DNA from: Chiridota heheva
Lineage: Eukaryota; Echinodermata; Holothuroidea; Apodida; Chiridotidae
Length of the DNA: 64,000 nucleotides
Assembly: GCA_020152595.1 (NCBI GenBank)
Contig: JAIGNY010001448.1
Coordinates: 877,501 to 941,500, forward strand
Direction: 5' to 3'
Part shown: piece by piece, positions 26,240 through 38,829 of the stretch
Layout of the letters: the number at the start of each line of letters is the position of its first letter
Numbering within the stretch: position 1 is the stretch's first letter
The notes under the pieces: model-generated
Databases searched by the model: none
What the model was told of the DNA's origin: nothing
The model's input: the letters and a program-made list of their open reading frames with translations, nothing else
Made by a program: the position numbers and the translations under genes

Positions 26240-26590
26240 ATACAAATAGTAAACAAAATGAATAGAAGTGTTATGGACATTTGCAATTCAAAACAAAATT
26301 AATGGAACATAACCTAGCAATAAAACAGCTTGAAATGCTTGACAGAGAAAATCGTTTATGTTCTTTATGTTGTAATGGTGAAGTTGAAGATAAATTCCAT
26401 TTTCTATCAAAATGTGCAAGATATACAGATTTGAAAAATAAGATTTTGTCAAACCTTGTTTTGAACCCTCATATGATAATTTTGTTTTGTATATGCAACG
26501 TAAAAAGACATTTACAACATTGCTTATTTTCTATTTTATACATCGACTCGACGAATGAGCTGTTTGAAGGGGTAACATTCTCATGAAGTC
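26240..26590 (+). pseudogene. Non-LTR retrotransposon C-terminal zinc-knuckle relic
   Basis: The frame contains HNLAIKQLEMLDRENRLCSL, then CCNGEVEDKFHFLSKCARYT and DLKNKIL. This is the C-terminal zinc-binding motif after the RT of many non-LTR elements (RxCxxCxxxEVEDExHFLxxCxxYxxLR). The motif's two Cys, His and Cys are all present, with one extra Cys. Upstream RT sequence is absent, consistent with 5' truncation. Downstream, 26600-26740 has a TATATATATAACG stretch and a (TAAATAAATACAAATAA) A-rich end that fits a 3' tail. Probably a dead fragment. Confidence 0.75.
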
Positions 26591-26739
26591 CTTATGTATA
26601 TATCTCCATTCATCCAATTTGTATATATATATAACGTAGAACTTCACTGTATGTATATTTTCTTTTATTATTGATGTTATGGACCGGATTCCTACATCTG
26701 ATTGAATACATAAATAAATACAAATAATTCAAATAGATA

Positions 26740-29590
26740 CAATCTACTTTCAACCATTTTAAATCAAAGTACGTGAGCTACGGAAATATCTTTGAATACT
26801 TTCACTGTTGTATATACGATTGAAGCAGCAGAAGGCCAAGCCTTGTAATTTCTAAATATCAAATGGCAGAGATAAATTCCACCACTATGAAAATTAATAC
26901 TAAGCTATGCCTGATTAGACCTACGTGATGCAACTTCTGTCATCAGTTTGTAATTTACATCTGGCATATACGCTGCAAAAGGAATGAAGCCAAATGCTTC
27001 CTGATTAAAATCTTTCTTCGAGAGCTGAATCTGACTCGCATACCCTCGTTAGACTCAATTGATTTAAGTTTATGCTCTCTATCATGTGTATGCAAGAAAC
27101 ATTTTAGCTACGGATTTATAACTAGGCCTCCTCTGCTTTTAATACACAGCAAAATTTACCTTTGGGGAGCCATTGCCCACCAACCCGCTCGTCTAGCTAC
27201 CTCACTGATATAGACAATTATTTCAAAGTCCTATAAATGAAGAGGTGAATGCAAAAATTCAGGATCATGAACGATTGTTTAGGGACTTATAATATAACAT
27301 AGTGCATATAATAGAAATACCACATAGACTAACAGACTGGTGGAGGTTATAAATCTGTAATTAAAAGTAGAAAGTATAAACAATATCACTTTGTTACATC
27401 TTCACGTACCAATTGAATAAAATGAAGTATATTAAACGGGTTCATGAAAATTGGTTAGGCCTATGTATAACTGTACGTCGAAGGCAATTATTCGTTAGAT
27501 TTAAAATGACTTGCTAGACATTAGTTAAAGAAAACCTTTAGGAAAGTTTTGAAAATTATCTTCTGTGAACTCCAAAATGACTTAATCGATAGGGAACATA
27601 TCAACTAGTTAATTTCTTGGGAGGAATCTATATCTGAAATAAGATCGTCAACGGTGAATCGGTTCAAAGTAGACTATGTAACTTACCATCGTGTGTTTAT
27701 ATGGCACTATATGGGAACAGGAAAGCACACCATTTTCAACATTTTTTTAATCATTGAGAAATAGATACTTGTATAAAATAATTCACATTATATCAGCTTA
27801 CCTTTTTAATTTCGTAATCCGACTTATTTTTCCACGACATGTTCCTGGGCGAACGTGAAAGACATTCCTATTTATTGTTTTGTTTCAAAACTTGTAATAT
27901 TTTAACCTTCCTCAATAGTCAGAGACATATAAATTATTTGTTGTATTCACTAGCTAATGTCCCCGTAAAATTGTTTCCTGTCTCTTGATGGCAAGAAAGT
28001 CTATATTGAATATTTGGTATTTTCACTTTCTTGTAGGGCTTTATGTTCCACTCAGAAAATGAATAATGTAAATTCTAATGGTTCTCACTCACTCACAAGG
28101 TTATCAATTTAAAGTTGGTTTGAAAGTATACTCGCCAAACTGCGCTCAGACGATAATTTTAGCTGTCCATTAGTAAATTGCACAGATTGCACTCAAGGAA
28201 AATTCGCCTTAAATCTCCCGGTCACTTCAAAAGCGTCATTCCTAGACTGTGATTTCAAGTATAGATATATATGAGCTGTTAAGTAAACAATGGGTGGTAT
28301 GACACGGATGATGGTAGGCAAAAAATCTAATGAAATTAAGTAAATGATTACTAAAGAACAATGGATCCATTTAGAAATTGCAACATTGTGTGATACAAAG
28401 GATGAAATTATTGTTGAGATTGTATGTAATCCTTCAAAGCTGATAAAGTTTTCTGAACATTTTCAATTATATCTGGTAATCGATATAAGCGCGACTTGTC
28501 GAATGAAGTAATGTTACCATTAACGAGTGGTTAACGAGTTGAAGAATGAAATTGAAGTTTCGTATCGTCGGCAAAGATTATTTACTGTATACCAATCATG
28601 TTACTGTATTTATCTTCCTATCGGTCATTATTGAGCAACATTCAGTCTTTGCGCAATAAATGTCGACAAATTACAAAACACAGCAGCACCACAGAAACCT
28701 TGGAAGTTTGATTAGATTCTGCCAAGCTCATGGTACAGCTCTACCTTCCTCTAATGATTGAATGAAGCATAATGTACATCATAAATCGTCGTCATTGTAT
28801 CAGGCGCTAAATTCAGTCATCTGAGACATGTTTAATGTTTTACCGTGTGAAACTGAATTGGTAAGTTAAACGTCTATGTCCTTGGAGGTCTTTGATGCTT
28901 AATTGCAAAGGCAATTTTTCGGTCTTGCATTAATTACTGGGAAGATGTTTCAAAACAATATATCTGAGTATTTTCTTCGCAAGAAAGGAAATTATAAAAA
29001 AACCATCATATTTATTTATTAGTTAAAAATTAAGTAGTTAAACTTGAATATGATAATGAAATAAAGAAAACATTTCCTTTCTGAAATTGTACATTAGATT
29101 CGTACGTACGGGCAGGGCGGGATTACCCTACCGAAAGTACAGGGGCGAAGTACAGTCATAAAATGAAGAATGTGACGAATTTTGGCCCCAAATACCATAT
29201 GTATCACAAATGTTTGATATAGAAATAACATACAACCAGTACTTTTCTTTCTAAACTTTTACCATAAAATATATATATACGGAATAAGGAGTGATATTCC
29301 TCCCCATTTTCCCGTACTCTTGCCTTTATATACAACTCTTCTTACATCATAACTATATCCATTGCGTTATTGTAATTAATTCCGTCTCTTTAATGTCTAT
29401 TCCTGCTGGTATATTGATTATATGCAAATATGTCATCTTACGAATGTATCGTTTTCGGGGTGTAATAAACATAAACACGAAGAACCATGCTTGGTCTAAG
29501 ACTAGCACATTAACACTGTTAGCCTGTTAATCATATTTCTGAAAGGGGCCTACACTGTTTAGATTAGTTGCACGATTTCCATCACGAATA
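26740..29590. other. No recognised gene
   Basis: AT-rich sequence with no coding or repeat structure that I can name. The frame at 29291-29530 (+) is hydrophobic at its start but has no family motif. Confidence 0.5.
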
Positions 29591-29900
29591 TTTCAACTGA
29601 AAATGTGTTTGATTTATTTCTCTAAATGACAAAACTTGAACTACCTGCAAATCGTCAAGACACGTGAACGTGAATTTGACCAATTCAAGTTATTGTTGCT
29701 TACAGGTATAGCACAAAATATACTGATATGTACAGACAGGATATATATTTTTCAACTGAAAATGTGTTTGATTTATTTCTCTAAATGACAAAACTTGAAC
29801 TACCTGCAAATCGTCAAGACACGTGAAGGTGAATTTGACCAATTCAAGTTATTGTTGGTTACAGGTATAGCACAAAATATACTGAATGTACAGAAATGAT
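29591..29900. repeat. Direct tandem duplication, 159-bp unit, two copies
   Basis: TTTCAACTGAAAATGTGTTT starts copies at 29591 and 29750. Both contain CGTCAAGACACGTGAA and end GGTATAGCACAAAATATACTGA. They differ by only a few bases, so the duplication is recent. Confidence 0.93.
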
Positions 29901-30736
29901 ATGTTTTCTAAAACGTATCCAATAGGCAGAGAGGTCGACACCTCGTTGATACTTGATTTATGTGGGGTTCGCAGTTCTTTATAAGGGGAAGTTGTTTATA
30001 CATAGACTTTACCATGGTCGCCAGACGCTTGTCTTGGCAAAGTGAGTGCACATGCGAGTTTAATTTCTTAATGTTAATGATATTAAGCGGAGGGCACAAA
30101 AAAGGTTGGGAAGGGTTACTAACCCCATGAGCCAGAAACCAAAAGGGCACGAACAAAAAACGATTTAAGAAACCTACAATCCTACAGTTAAAGTGAAATA
30201 TGAAGTGGAAACTTGATTGTAAAGTGAAAAGAAAAGTGATGATTGAGGTCATATTGCTCCTATTTTCAACTTCCACGTGGCAAGAGAGGTTGAGGATCTA
30301 GGCCTATACGGTATTTTAAGACTTCTCCTGTGCTCTCTCTCTCTTGAAACTCATATTTTTGATCAACAATAGATCGAGAAAGGTTTTAGATAATTCCTTT
30401 CTATTTGAAGAAATCAGACACTTTTCAAAAGTTTCACATCTCTTGCCTTTCAGTCAAAAGCACTAATTTGCGAATATCATGATGCTTTATGAATGGTATG
30501 GGAACCATTTGCAGGATTCGACAGTTCGAAAAGCCTCCAAATCTATTGCCAAATCTCCATATTTCTAGGACCCGTTGGTTGGAGGTTTTGAAACATATCT
30601 AATAAGTGTAAAGAATTTACGACTTACAGATTACTCACTTTTGTTGAGATATTGCATGTAGTATTTTCTCATATTTCTTAAATGAAGGAAAGGCCATTAA
30701 CAAACTTTAGGTTCACGCCACAGAGAGGAAGAGAAC
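29900..30736. other. No recognised gene; candidate frame 29908-30276 (-) not supported
   Basis: A 122-codon minus-strand frame starts with a hydrophobic stretch but has no motif that I recognise and no clear splice context. I treat it as chance. The rest is unremarkable. Confidence 0.4.
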
Positions 30737-31120
30737 ACACCAGTTCACAGTTTTGTCCGCCATTTTGAGTTGCGAGTAAACAAACAATTTTCTCTTTTGA
30801 CTGTAACGATAACAAATTTTCAGTCACTTTATTTAAAATTCTGTCGCTTCGTTTTTTAATTTTCCTAATGTATTATGTAACTTTAAGTATTCTAGGTAAT
30901 ATTAACTCTTCGGGAAAAGCCCGTCGTCCTAACACAGAAAGTAAAATTTAGGGCCGATTTTATAACCTTAGGCCATGTATAATGTGCGTATTTTTAAATA
31001 ACGCGCAATAATACTATGCGTGTACCAAAAACGTATTTTCCTGTGCGCTCGTCTGGTTTGTTTACTCGCAAGGTAAAACGTTCATATGCGCATAAGCAGA
31101 ATGGAACTGTGAACTGGTGT
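30737..31120. mobile_element. MITE-like element with terminal inverted repeats (about 384 bp)
   Basis: The ends are inverted repeats. ACACCAGTTCACAGTT (30737-30752) pairs perfectly with AACTGTGAACTGGTGT (31105-31120). Inside these, TTGCGAGTAAACAAAC (30770-30785) pairs perfectly with GTTTGTTTACTCGCAA (31056-31071). The spacers between the two blocks differ (17 and 33 bases). The interior has no convincing gene; a 76-codon frame from 31016 (+) crosses the right arm. This is the layout of a short non-autonomous DNA transposon or a large hairpin. No target-site duplication was obvious. Confidence 0.75.
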
Positions 31121-31678
31121 ATGCTTGGTGAGCAAAGAGGTAATAATCACGGTGATTATCCGACAGGTTTTGAATTTTCCGCGCTTGTAAGTCATTTGAT
31201 TATACTGTTAAACAGGCTGGATTGCATTTTGTGTTTAACTGTTTGATTTCCCCCTAGCAAAAAACCACGCGCTTTTCACATCATTGTAATTAATCGAAAA
31301 TTAGTGCGCAAGTTCTAAGCTGATCAATACTATAAAAAACTTCTAAAACCTCAAGAATTATATATCTGATGATTTCTGGTATAGTGATTACAATTTGTTT
31401 GGTTATTCTTTTCGTATATTTGTAACCTCGTTAAATGTCTTCCAATGAGAACAAAGCTCTCTTCTGTTACATGTTAAAACGTTTGCTTTACAATAAGTTG
31501 GCGAATTTCTCAGAAGATGAACTCAATTAACAAAGAAAATTGCATATTTTCGGCGTAAATATCCACAGAAATCATGAAATATCCATCTTGGTATCATCCT
31601 AAGGGTTTTCTCCATCATTTGGTTTACAACATATTTGTCATCATTTTTGGCTCCTTGGGATGGGTCAACGTCTGTCAT
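31121..31678. other. No recognised gene
   Basis: AT-rich spacer between the MITE-like element and the trinucleotide block. Confidence 0.5.
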
Positions 31679-32155
<477 letters not shown>

Positions 32156-32159
32156 CAAG

Positions 32160-33260
32160 TTTATGTATCTTTAGTGCTTTTCATCAATTAGAACATGTCA
32201 CCTTCTAAAGTAAAGCAAATCTTTTTATGTGTTTGAAGATCAGTCACCATATTAACGTTAATATTAATATAAAACAAGAATGCAATCCATGAGTTGCTGA
32301 TCTCATCACCACTTGTCACTTAGCAATGACCTATTCTTCATATGATTGTGGGTCATCCTTTGACTTTTCCCATTGCAGCTATGCAATAGTTCCCATAAGC
32401 CCCCTTCATAATGTGCAAAGTCCCATTCACCCCATTCAAGCACCTCAGCAAAAAGGTGAAAATAAGTTTCATTGTCAGTTTATGTATCTAAAGTTTCGTT
32501 GATATAAGAATCAGTAAGCTGTTGTAATTTAACTATAAGGAATTTACAATTTACTATTTACTATTTTTAGACATGTTATTATTTTTCTTTTTGTATACCA
32601 TTAGTCTAGGCCTATCTGTAACATATCGGGAACAGAAGAAAATATAAGATTAATTAGTAACAAACTTATTACAAAAATTGAGTAACTTATCGAAAAGGAA
32701 ACGAGGTATTTGTTATAAAAACTCGTTGAGGCCTACATGCAATGAAACAATGGTTTTAATACCGATACTCTGTTCTTACATGCTTAGGATTTGTACAATA
32801 TTTACGTTTCTTATTCTTTTTAAAAATACATGTTTTGATTATTTGCATCTTCAATATACCCATAGCATGGTAAGAAAAACTAATTCCAAATACGTCTATT
32901 CCGGTGTTTTGATTTTGCACTCGGCGGCGCATACGATTTACGGGAATACTACAAATAATCCACCTTGCGTACATGAGAGAAGGGACGTTATCACAAATCA
33001 GCATTCTTAGCATTTCTGTCGAATGTATAATGTTAATTGCTTCGTAAAATTTGGACATGTACTACCGCAAAAAGACAAACTTACGATAAATCACTGCGCC
33101 GGAGCAAATGAGAACCCCAGAGAAAAGGCTTAAGAAAAATTTCATTGCCAATATGCCACTATACATTATGGCGCTAGGCCTACGTCCACGTTTTGTGCCT
33201 CAAAACAAATGATGAAGATATCAAATACGACTTACGACTAAAAACAGATATATAAAAACA
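32160..33260. other. No recognised gene
   Basis: Overlapping frames at 32678-33010 (+) and 32756-33058 (-) face each other and share no known motif. Nothing else was seen. Confidence 0.45.
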
Positions 33261-33868
33261 AATCGGAACTAATTTGTCTTGAAACAGATCATTGTGGCAA
33301 GTGCTTTAGTGTTTTCGATATACAGTAAGCGTGCGTGCACGTACACGCCTGAGAATTTGAATATTCCACCGTATAGGAGTACTGTAACGCGGCTGGTTGT
33401 TTGTTTACAAAAACATTCGATATCTAAGCGTATCATCAGAGGGTGTAATGTCATTCGCCTTATACTACGTATGGGCCTTCGGCCTATATGTAATATAGGC
33501 CGAATGACGTCACACTCTCTGGGCACCATGCGTGCGCAACACTAACCAGCTAACGTTAGTCTAAATGTACCTTACGGTCTTTGCATAATGCACTGACTTT
33601 TTCATTTTTTTTTTCTTTTTCTTGACGCCAAGATGTCCTGTAAGTGTGCAAAAAAATCGGAATTAATTTGTTTTAAAACAGATCATTGTGGCAGGTGCTT
33701 TAGTCTTTTCGATATACAGTAAGCGCGCGTGCGCGTGAACGCCTGAGAATTTGAATATGCCACGGCAGAGGGGTACTGTAACGCGGCTGGTCGTTTGCTT
33801 ACAAAAACATTCTATATTGAAGCGTACGTACCATCAGAGAGTGTGACGTCATTCGCCCTATACTACGT
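33261..33868. repeat. Direct duplication of about 215 bp (copies at 33261-33478 and 33655-33868)
   Basis: Both copies run from AATCGGAA(C/T)TAATTTGT through ACAGATCATTGTGGCA, TTTTCGATATACAGTAAGCG, CCTGAGAATTTGAATAT, ACTGTAACGCGGCTGGT to a CATCAGAG(G/A)GTGT segment and TACTACGT. They are about 85-90% alike by eye. They are richer in CpG than their surroundings. Confidence 0.9.
33437..33516. repeat. Imperfect inverted repeat carrying CRE-like cores
   Basis: AGAGGGTGTAATGTCATTCG (from 33438) pairs with CGAATGACGTCACACTCTCT (33501-33520) around a spacer that itself contains GGGCCTTCGGCCTATAT. The right arm holds a perfect TGACGTCA. Confidence 0.75.
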
Positions 33869-33909
33869 GCAGACCTAATCCACCAAACGCAAAATGACGT
33901 CATCCGGCG
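33505..33909. promoter_or_regulatory. Cluster of three palindromic CRE octamers, one next to an ETS core
   Basis: TGACGTCA occurs at 33505-33512, 33844-33851 and 33895-33902. The last is followed by TCCGGCGGC, which read on the minus strand gives CCGGATGACGTCA, an ETS-like core fused to a CRE. The neighbourhood is CpG-richer than average. This may be a promoter or enhancer, or only a duplicated repeat; no transcript can be assigned. Confidence 0.4.
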
Positions 33910-35985
33910 GCAATTTTGTAAACAAACCAAATTTTGGTAGGCAAAGAGCTAGCGCAGCGCAAACAACCAAACCGTACAACGCAGGGAGTCAACAGAAAAA
34001 GTAAACAAATAAACTAGATTATCGGTGATAATTCCGATGCAAATTTTGCCTCTAAAATGTTTTTTGACTTATCGAAAATTGTACATATCTCACTCAAAAG
34101 AAACTTATTTCATTCTGAAAGCCTAATTTGGCGTTTAAACCACAATTTTAAAATCCATTTTTACGAGATAATAGGCCTAACTTAAAAAAGTTAGCGAACT
34201 TTTGCCTAGAGGCTAACGTTAAAGCCGATATTCGATAACGCCGAACTTCTTAGTCTTATCGTTACAAGTTACATCTAATTCGTTTACAGATTTCGCCTAA
34301 ATTCCTCTTCAAAGGCCTAAGTTAATAACAGGCCTAACGTTAGGCCTTACACGGTGTTCAATTTGTGCATGGCATAAGATTCAACACTTACGTAATACTA
34401 ATAGTAACAAATACTAAGCAAGAAATTAGTATAGAACTAAGGGCAGAGGTATTTAGGCCTCAAAGTTAGGAAAATATATGCCTTAATACATTAAAAGGTT
34501 TTGGTCACTGCGTTATTTGGGTGTAAAGTTTTGTGCTACAAAGTACAATTCAATTCAAACTAGGCCTCCTAGTGAATAAATTACACAACACAATGCAAAT
34601 ATGGTCTGCATTTTTGGCCCTCTAGTTAAGTTATAAACCTTAGCTTAATTTAACTTAAGCATTATTTTTTGCATGGTACCCACTTTTTTTTTGACAACAT
34701 TTAGGCCTATCTCATTAACATATATTTATGTACCTAGCCCACTGTATTATTTTTAACTTTAAAAGTTAGGACTGTCTACTGACCTTTGTAAGTTGTAACA
34801 CTACATGTAGCCTTTCATCTGACAATCAGTACTGAAATGCGCCTTATATTTAACTTTTTATTGACCGTCCACATTTGGGATGCAATGAAATTATGTTTGA
34901 ACTGAGCTTGATGGTCCTTTCATATATAAGATCATTGGTAATTAATATTCTGTTTAAGTCAAGTTTAGGCCAAGTTAGTCAAAATAGAATTGGAAACAAC
35001 TTTACAATTTTCTGCCAGGATTGAGAATTGTGGGCTAATTTTATTCCTAAAAACTAAAAACAAAATAGTGAATACTTAAGTTATATATCATGTGATGAAA
35101 ACTCTTTTTAGTATTTCGAGTGAATATAGAGAGGGATGGCACACCTGTAAAAGTCTCAAATTTGCCATGGAAATTTATATATGCCTACAATTATTTTACT
35201 TCATTAGAAAAATTGTTTGCAAGACTCTTTGTAAAAGTTATTCAAGACAATTTTGATTTTCTCATTTGATAGTATTCCATGAAGATAGAGCTTTACATGC
35301 ATGCAGGTACATAATAAGCATATTAATATATCAATATTTGGCTTCTTACATAGATAATAATTTTCCTGAAAGTATTTCATATTTTGTAATGAAAATTTGT
35401 CTTCAAGCATACACAAAGTTCACCTATTTAGTGAATTACTAGTGTAGGCAAAAGAAGTGTATGCATATATGCAATGTTTATATTATTACACATTTCATAC
35501 ACTGTAATTTAACACACAAAAGTGTATGTACACATCTACACTATCAAATTGCATAAGAGGTATACGACATATTTCAAGCATTAAAAAAATCACATTTGGA
35601 TGATCATTCATGTTGTCTGAGAATATGATTTGATGATGTGATGAATAAACCATGTTTTTTAAACTCATATCACTCATCATTCAGCTGAAAGCTGGATAAG
35701 GTGTAGTCAGAAAACATCTGACTGTAGTACACGCTATAGCCATTACATGGCTGCTATACACAAGAATGTGCAAGTATTGCATTGCAAGTAGTGCCTACTG
35801 AGTGAGGTGTTTATCTCACTAGTTAAGGTGAGGACTTGTGAAAATATATAATAGCAAATATAAAATCAAACATCAGTAACAAATTGGGAAAAAGACAAAT
35901 ACAGCAAAAGTAACAAACCATAAATAGAAATGTATGAAATCTGAGACATCTAAAGAAGATGTCCACTTTCCAAGTTTTGATGATA
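33910..35985. other. No recognised gene; GGCCTA/AACGTTAGGCC-rich stretch
   Basis: Between 34170 and 34760 the sequence is dotted with AGGCCTA, GGCCTAACGTTAGGCC and related palindromic words, suggesting an old dispersed repeat. No coding motif was seen on either strand. Confidence 0.5.
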
Positions 35986-35989
35986 GTAC

Positions 35990-36590
35990 TGCCTAACTAT
36001 ATAAAATCAGTGCCCAAGTATCATATTGTCAACATCATGCCAAGTCGAGAGAGTATACATGACCCAGATATCTAGCCGAGTCGGGCATGATTCTGCTCGA
36101 CTTAGGTATCCGACTGACAAGGGAGAGGGGGCTGCCTCCTACGGCCATGGTGGTGCAAAGTCCTAAGAAGTGGGGAGCAACGGGAAAGGTACTCCACATT
36201 CCCGCCGCATGATTTTCCTTTCGACTGGGCATGCTGGGACTCCATTTCCAGGCAGTTTTTTTATTTGGGGAAAATTTTCTTCATTTATCGGGAAATATAG
36301 CCAAATCGGGAAAGTTTCCGACAAATCACTAATTTAAAGACTACATTTTGCCTCTGTGCCTGACTATATAAGATCGGTGCCCAAGTATCATATTGTCAAC
36401 ATCATGCCGAGTCGGGAGGGTATGCATGATCCAGATATATAGCCGAGTCGGACCTACATCCCCCCAGTCCCCTGCCTATAGTACGGCCGTGAGTGTGCAG
36501 TCTTAGGAAGTGGGAGCAGGAGGAAAGGTACTCCATGAACAGATGAAAGGATTTAACATTCCTCACCGCATGCTTTTTCTTTCGACTGGG
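35990..36590. repeat. Direct duplication with 367-bp offset (35990-36229 and 36357-36590)
   Basis: Both copies start TGCCT(A/G)ACTATATAA, contain CCAAGTATCATATTGTCAAC and AGCCGAGTCGG, and end TTCGACTGGG. The second copy has an extra piece before the end (ACAGATGAAAGGATTTAACA). Minus-strand frames at 36035-36232 and 36402-36602 (SPSRKKKHA-like and PSRKENHAA starts) are just the shared end of the repeat. Confidence 0.88.
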
Positions 36591-36599
36591 ACTTTTTAA

Positions 36600-37370
36600 C
36601 ATAAGATTGAAGGAAAATTTTGTGTAAAATAAGTAGCAATTTCAGTAATATTTGGCAACATTTCCAGATAAATGATGAAAATTGACTATATTTCCCGATT
36701 TAGAAGGAAATTCCCCGAAAATTGACCCAAATTGAAGAAAATTGCACGGGAATGAAAGTAGTTCTCTAAAAATTGAATGACATTTCCGGAAAGAATGTGA
36801 TTGAAACACGCTATAGAATCATACCTTAGCAACTTATTTCGGTAGAGCATAGTGCCCCCCCCCTCCCCTCCTCTACTCCTTCCCATACACACTAGCATCC
36901 CTATAAATCTTATTTGTAATTTCAGTTTTCGGAATTGCGGAAATGAACCAGCAAAATGCTGAAATTTTAGTAATCGCAAAAAGTTAATCGCAAAGTGGTA
37001 GATTATTTTTCAAAAATGTCCAAATTAAAGCAGAAAATAATGATTTTGTCAACTGGAAAAGGGTATAGCGACGAAATGAAAAAAAGATGCGTTCCATGGG
37101 AAGGCAGGGTTGAGTATGGAGCATAAGGGATGGGTAGATGGGTGGGCATACAATTCAATAAATTTTCAATATTCTTACCTGGTAAGGCCAGAACATGGCG
37201 CAACGATTGAATTCATTTTGAGAGCCAAATGAAAGCTTAGATTCGGTTGAAATTTACAAAGATTTTATTTTCTAAAGCGAAATAGACTATTAAATTCGGA
37301 AGAAATTCGCAAACTTAAGAAAATATGTTGTGATTATAAACCAAGTAAAGGATTCAAAATACCTGATTGG
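36600..37370. other. AT-rich AAATTG-type cryptic repeat and short C-run
   Basis: 36600-36800 is a degenerate string of GAAAATTG and TTCCCGA-like words, as at 52740-53400. 36853-36861 is a C9 run followed by CTCCCCTCC. No gene. Confidence 0.55.
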
Positions 37371-37559
37371 GGCCCAGGAGCAACGCCCCGGAAGCGCTAC
37401 GATTTTAATAATTAAAGCCAAATAAAATTTTAGATTCGGGCTAAACATTCCTTCTTTTTGCTCTGCTCACTTGAGTGTGAGCTCTTAATAAGACCCCCTG
37501 GAGGTGATCTCATAGAGGGGCATGAGTGAACTACAAGTCATACATGGTCCCGTACTTAG

Positions 37560-37900
37560 GCTTATCTTAAATTCTTTTTACCAATTTTTTGCTACGCGGG
37601 GGACGAAATTATACTTTTTCCCCACGTTTTTCATTTGGGGCCAGTTGTAAATTTGACTCGTATCTCAAGTTACTTATCAGCTTATTAGCGCTAATTATTA
37701 TTCATAGGCCTACTCTGAACAGACCTGTATCGAGGGAAAGTGTGTGTGTAAGGGAGGGGGGGCGGTTTGAGCGAAGGATCCTCATTTTTGTTGAGAATGT
37801 GTCATTTTGAAATCTAACAAAATCATAATCACCCAGAATTTCAAGATTTTTTGCGAAATACAAACCCAAATTCCTGGCTATAAGGGCCTGTTGAATTTGC
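37560..37900. repeat. Dispersed repeat fragment shared with 63480-63650
   Basis: The block with TTTGTTGAGAATGTGTCATTTTG, then CACCCAGAATTTCAAGATT, then CCAAATTCCTGGCTA...GGCCTG has a close relative at 63517-63645 (TTTTGTTGAGAAAGTGCCCT, GGAATTTCAAGATTG, CCAAATTCCTAGCTACGGGC). It is preceded in both cases by a G-run. The repeat class is unknown. Confidence 0.75.
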
Positions 37901-38699
37901 AGTTATTAGCTATTTTTTGGCAGCACCCCTCCACCCCTCCACAAGAAATCACAAAATTGTTTTGTTTTTTCAATTGGGCTTAGTAGACCTCCTTGATCCA
38001 ATTGTATTGTGAAGTATTATTCGAATATTCGGGATGACGTCATAATAGCGACATACTGAAAACAAAAACAAAGCATTCACATCTGGTAACCTAGTTTTCT
38101 CCGCTTATAATTTTGTTAATAAAATCCATGCTATGGGTGTGCCGGCCACCCCAAATTTGTGTTATTGGAGCATCATTGAAATGGGGCCCCAGGGAAAACT
38201 TACGATATATACCCAGCCCCTTGCCATAAACTGACATGCTCTAAAGCAACGGTTAAAAATGTTATGTACAGGCTACCAATATTTCAACAAAGGCACTTTT
38301 AATTTTAATAATGGAGGCCCTCGCCACTGACTCGCTGAAGACTAGGCTGTTGAGTGTGAATTTAGATCATGCAGACTGGATTTAGAATCTTGTCAAATAT
38401 AATTATACTGATATACCGAGCTCCATAAACTTTACTCAGAAAAGGATGAAAAACCTTCTAAACCATTCTAAGGACCCCTTATTTGCTTTTCAAATTGTTT
38501 GGGATATTAAATATTCCGAATTATAATTAATACAATTGATTAATCGTTATGTAAATATTTCCGAATTTGAGACTTATGATCGATAAATTTCCTAATTTTT
38601 ATAGAACTCAGTATGAAATCGGTCACAAATCATGCAAATTGTCGTGGCTGCAAAGTTAAAAAGAAAAGGAAATTAAAGAGTACTTTTATGACCGATAAA

Positions 38700-38826
38700 G
38701 GTTTAAACATTCTCAGATGAAGTTAGAGGGGATGGGAAGGGGAATGTGAAGGGAAATGGGGATGGGAAGGGGAATGGTAAGGGGAAAGGAGGAGGGGAAG
38801 GGAAAGGTTGACGGGTAGGGGGAGGA
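38700..38826. repeat. Polypurine G-rich tract (GGGGAAnGG-like)
   Basis: About 125 bases of GGGAAGGGGAATGG words on the plus strand with almost no pyrimidines. Could form triplex or quadruplex DNA. Confidence 0.85.
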
Positions 38827-38829
38827 CAT

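Noticed and set aside
29591-29900. CRISPR-like array from repeated units in this and other tandem regions
   Set aside because: Units are long and contiguous with no spacers, and the sequence is clearly from an animal genome.
29908-30276. 122-codon frame on the minus strand
   Set aside because: No recognisable motif and no sign of splice sites; low-complexity hydrophobic start.
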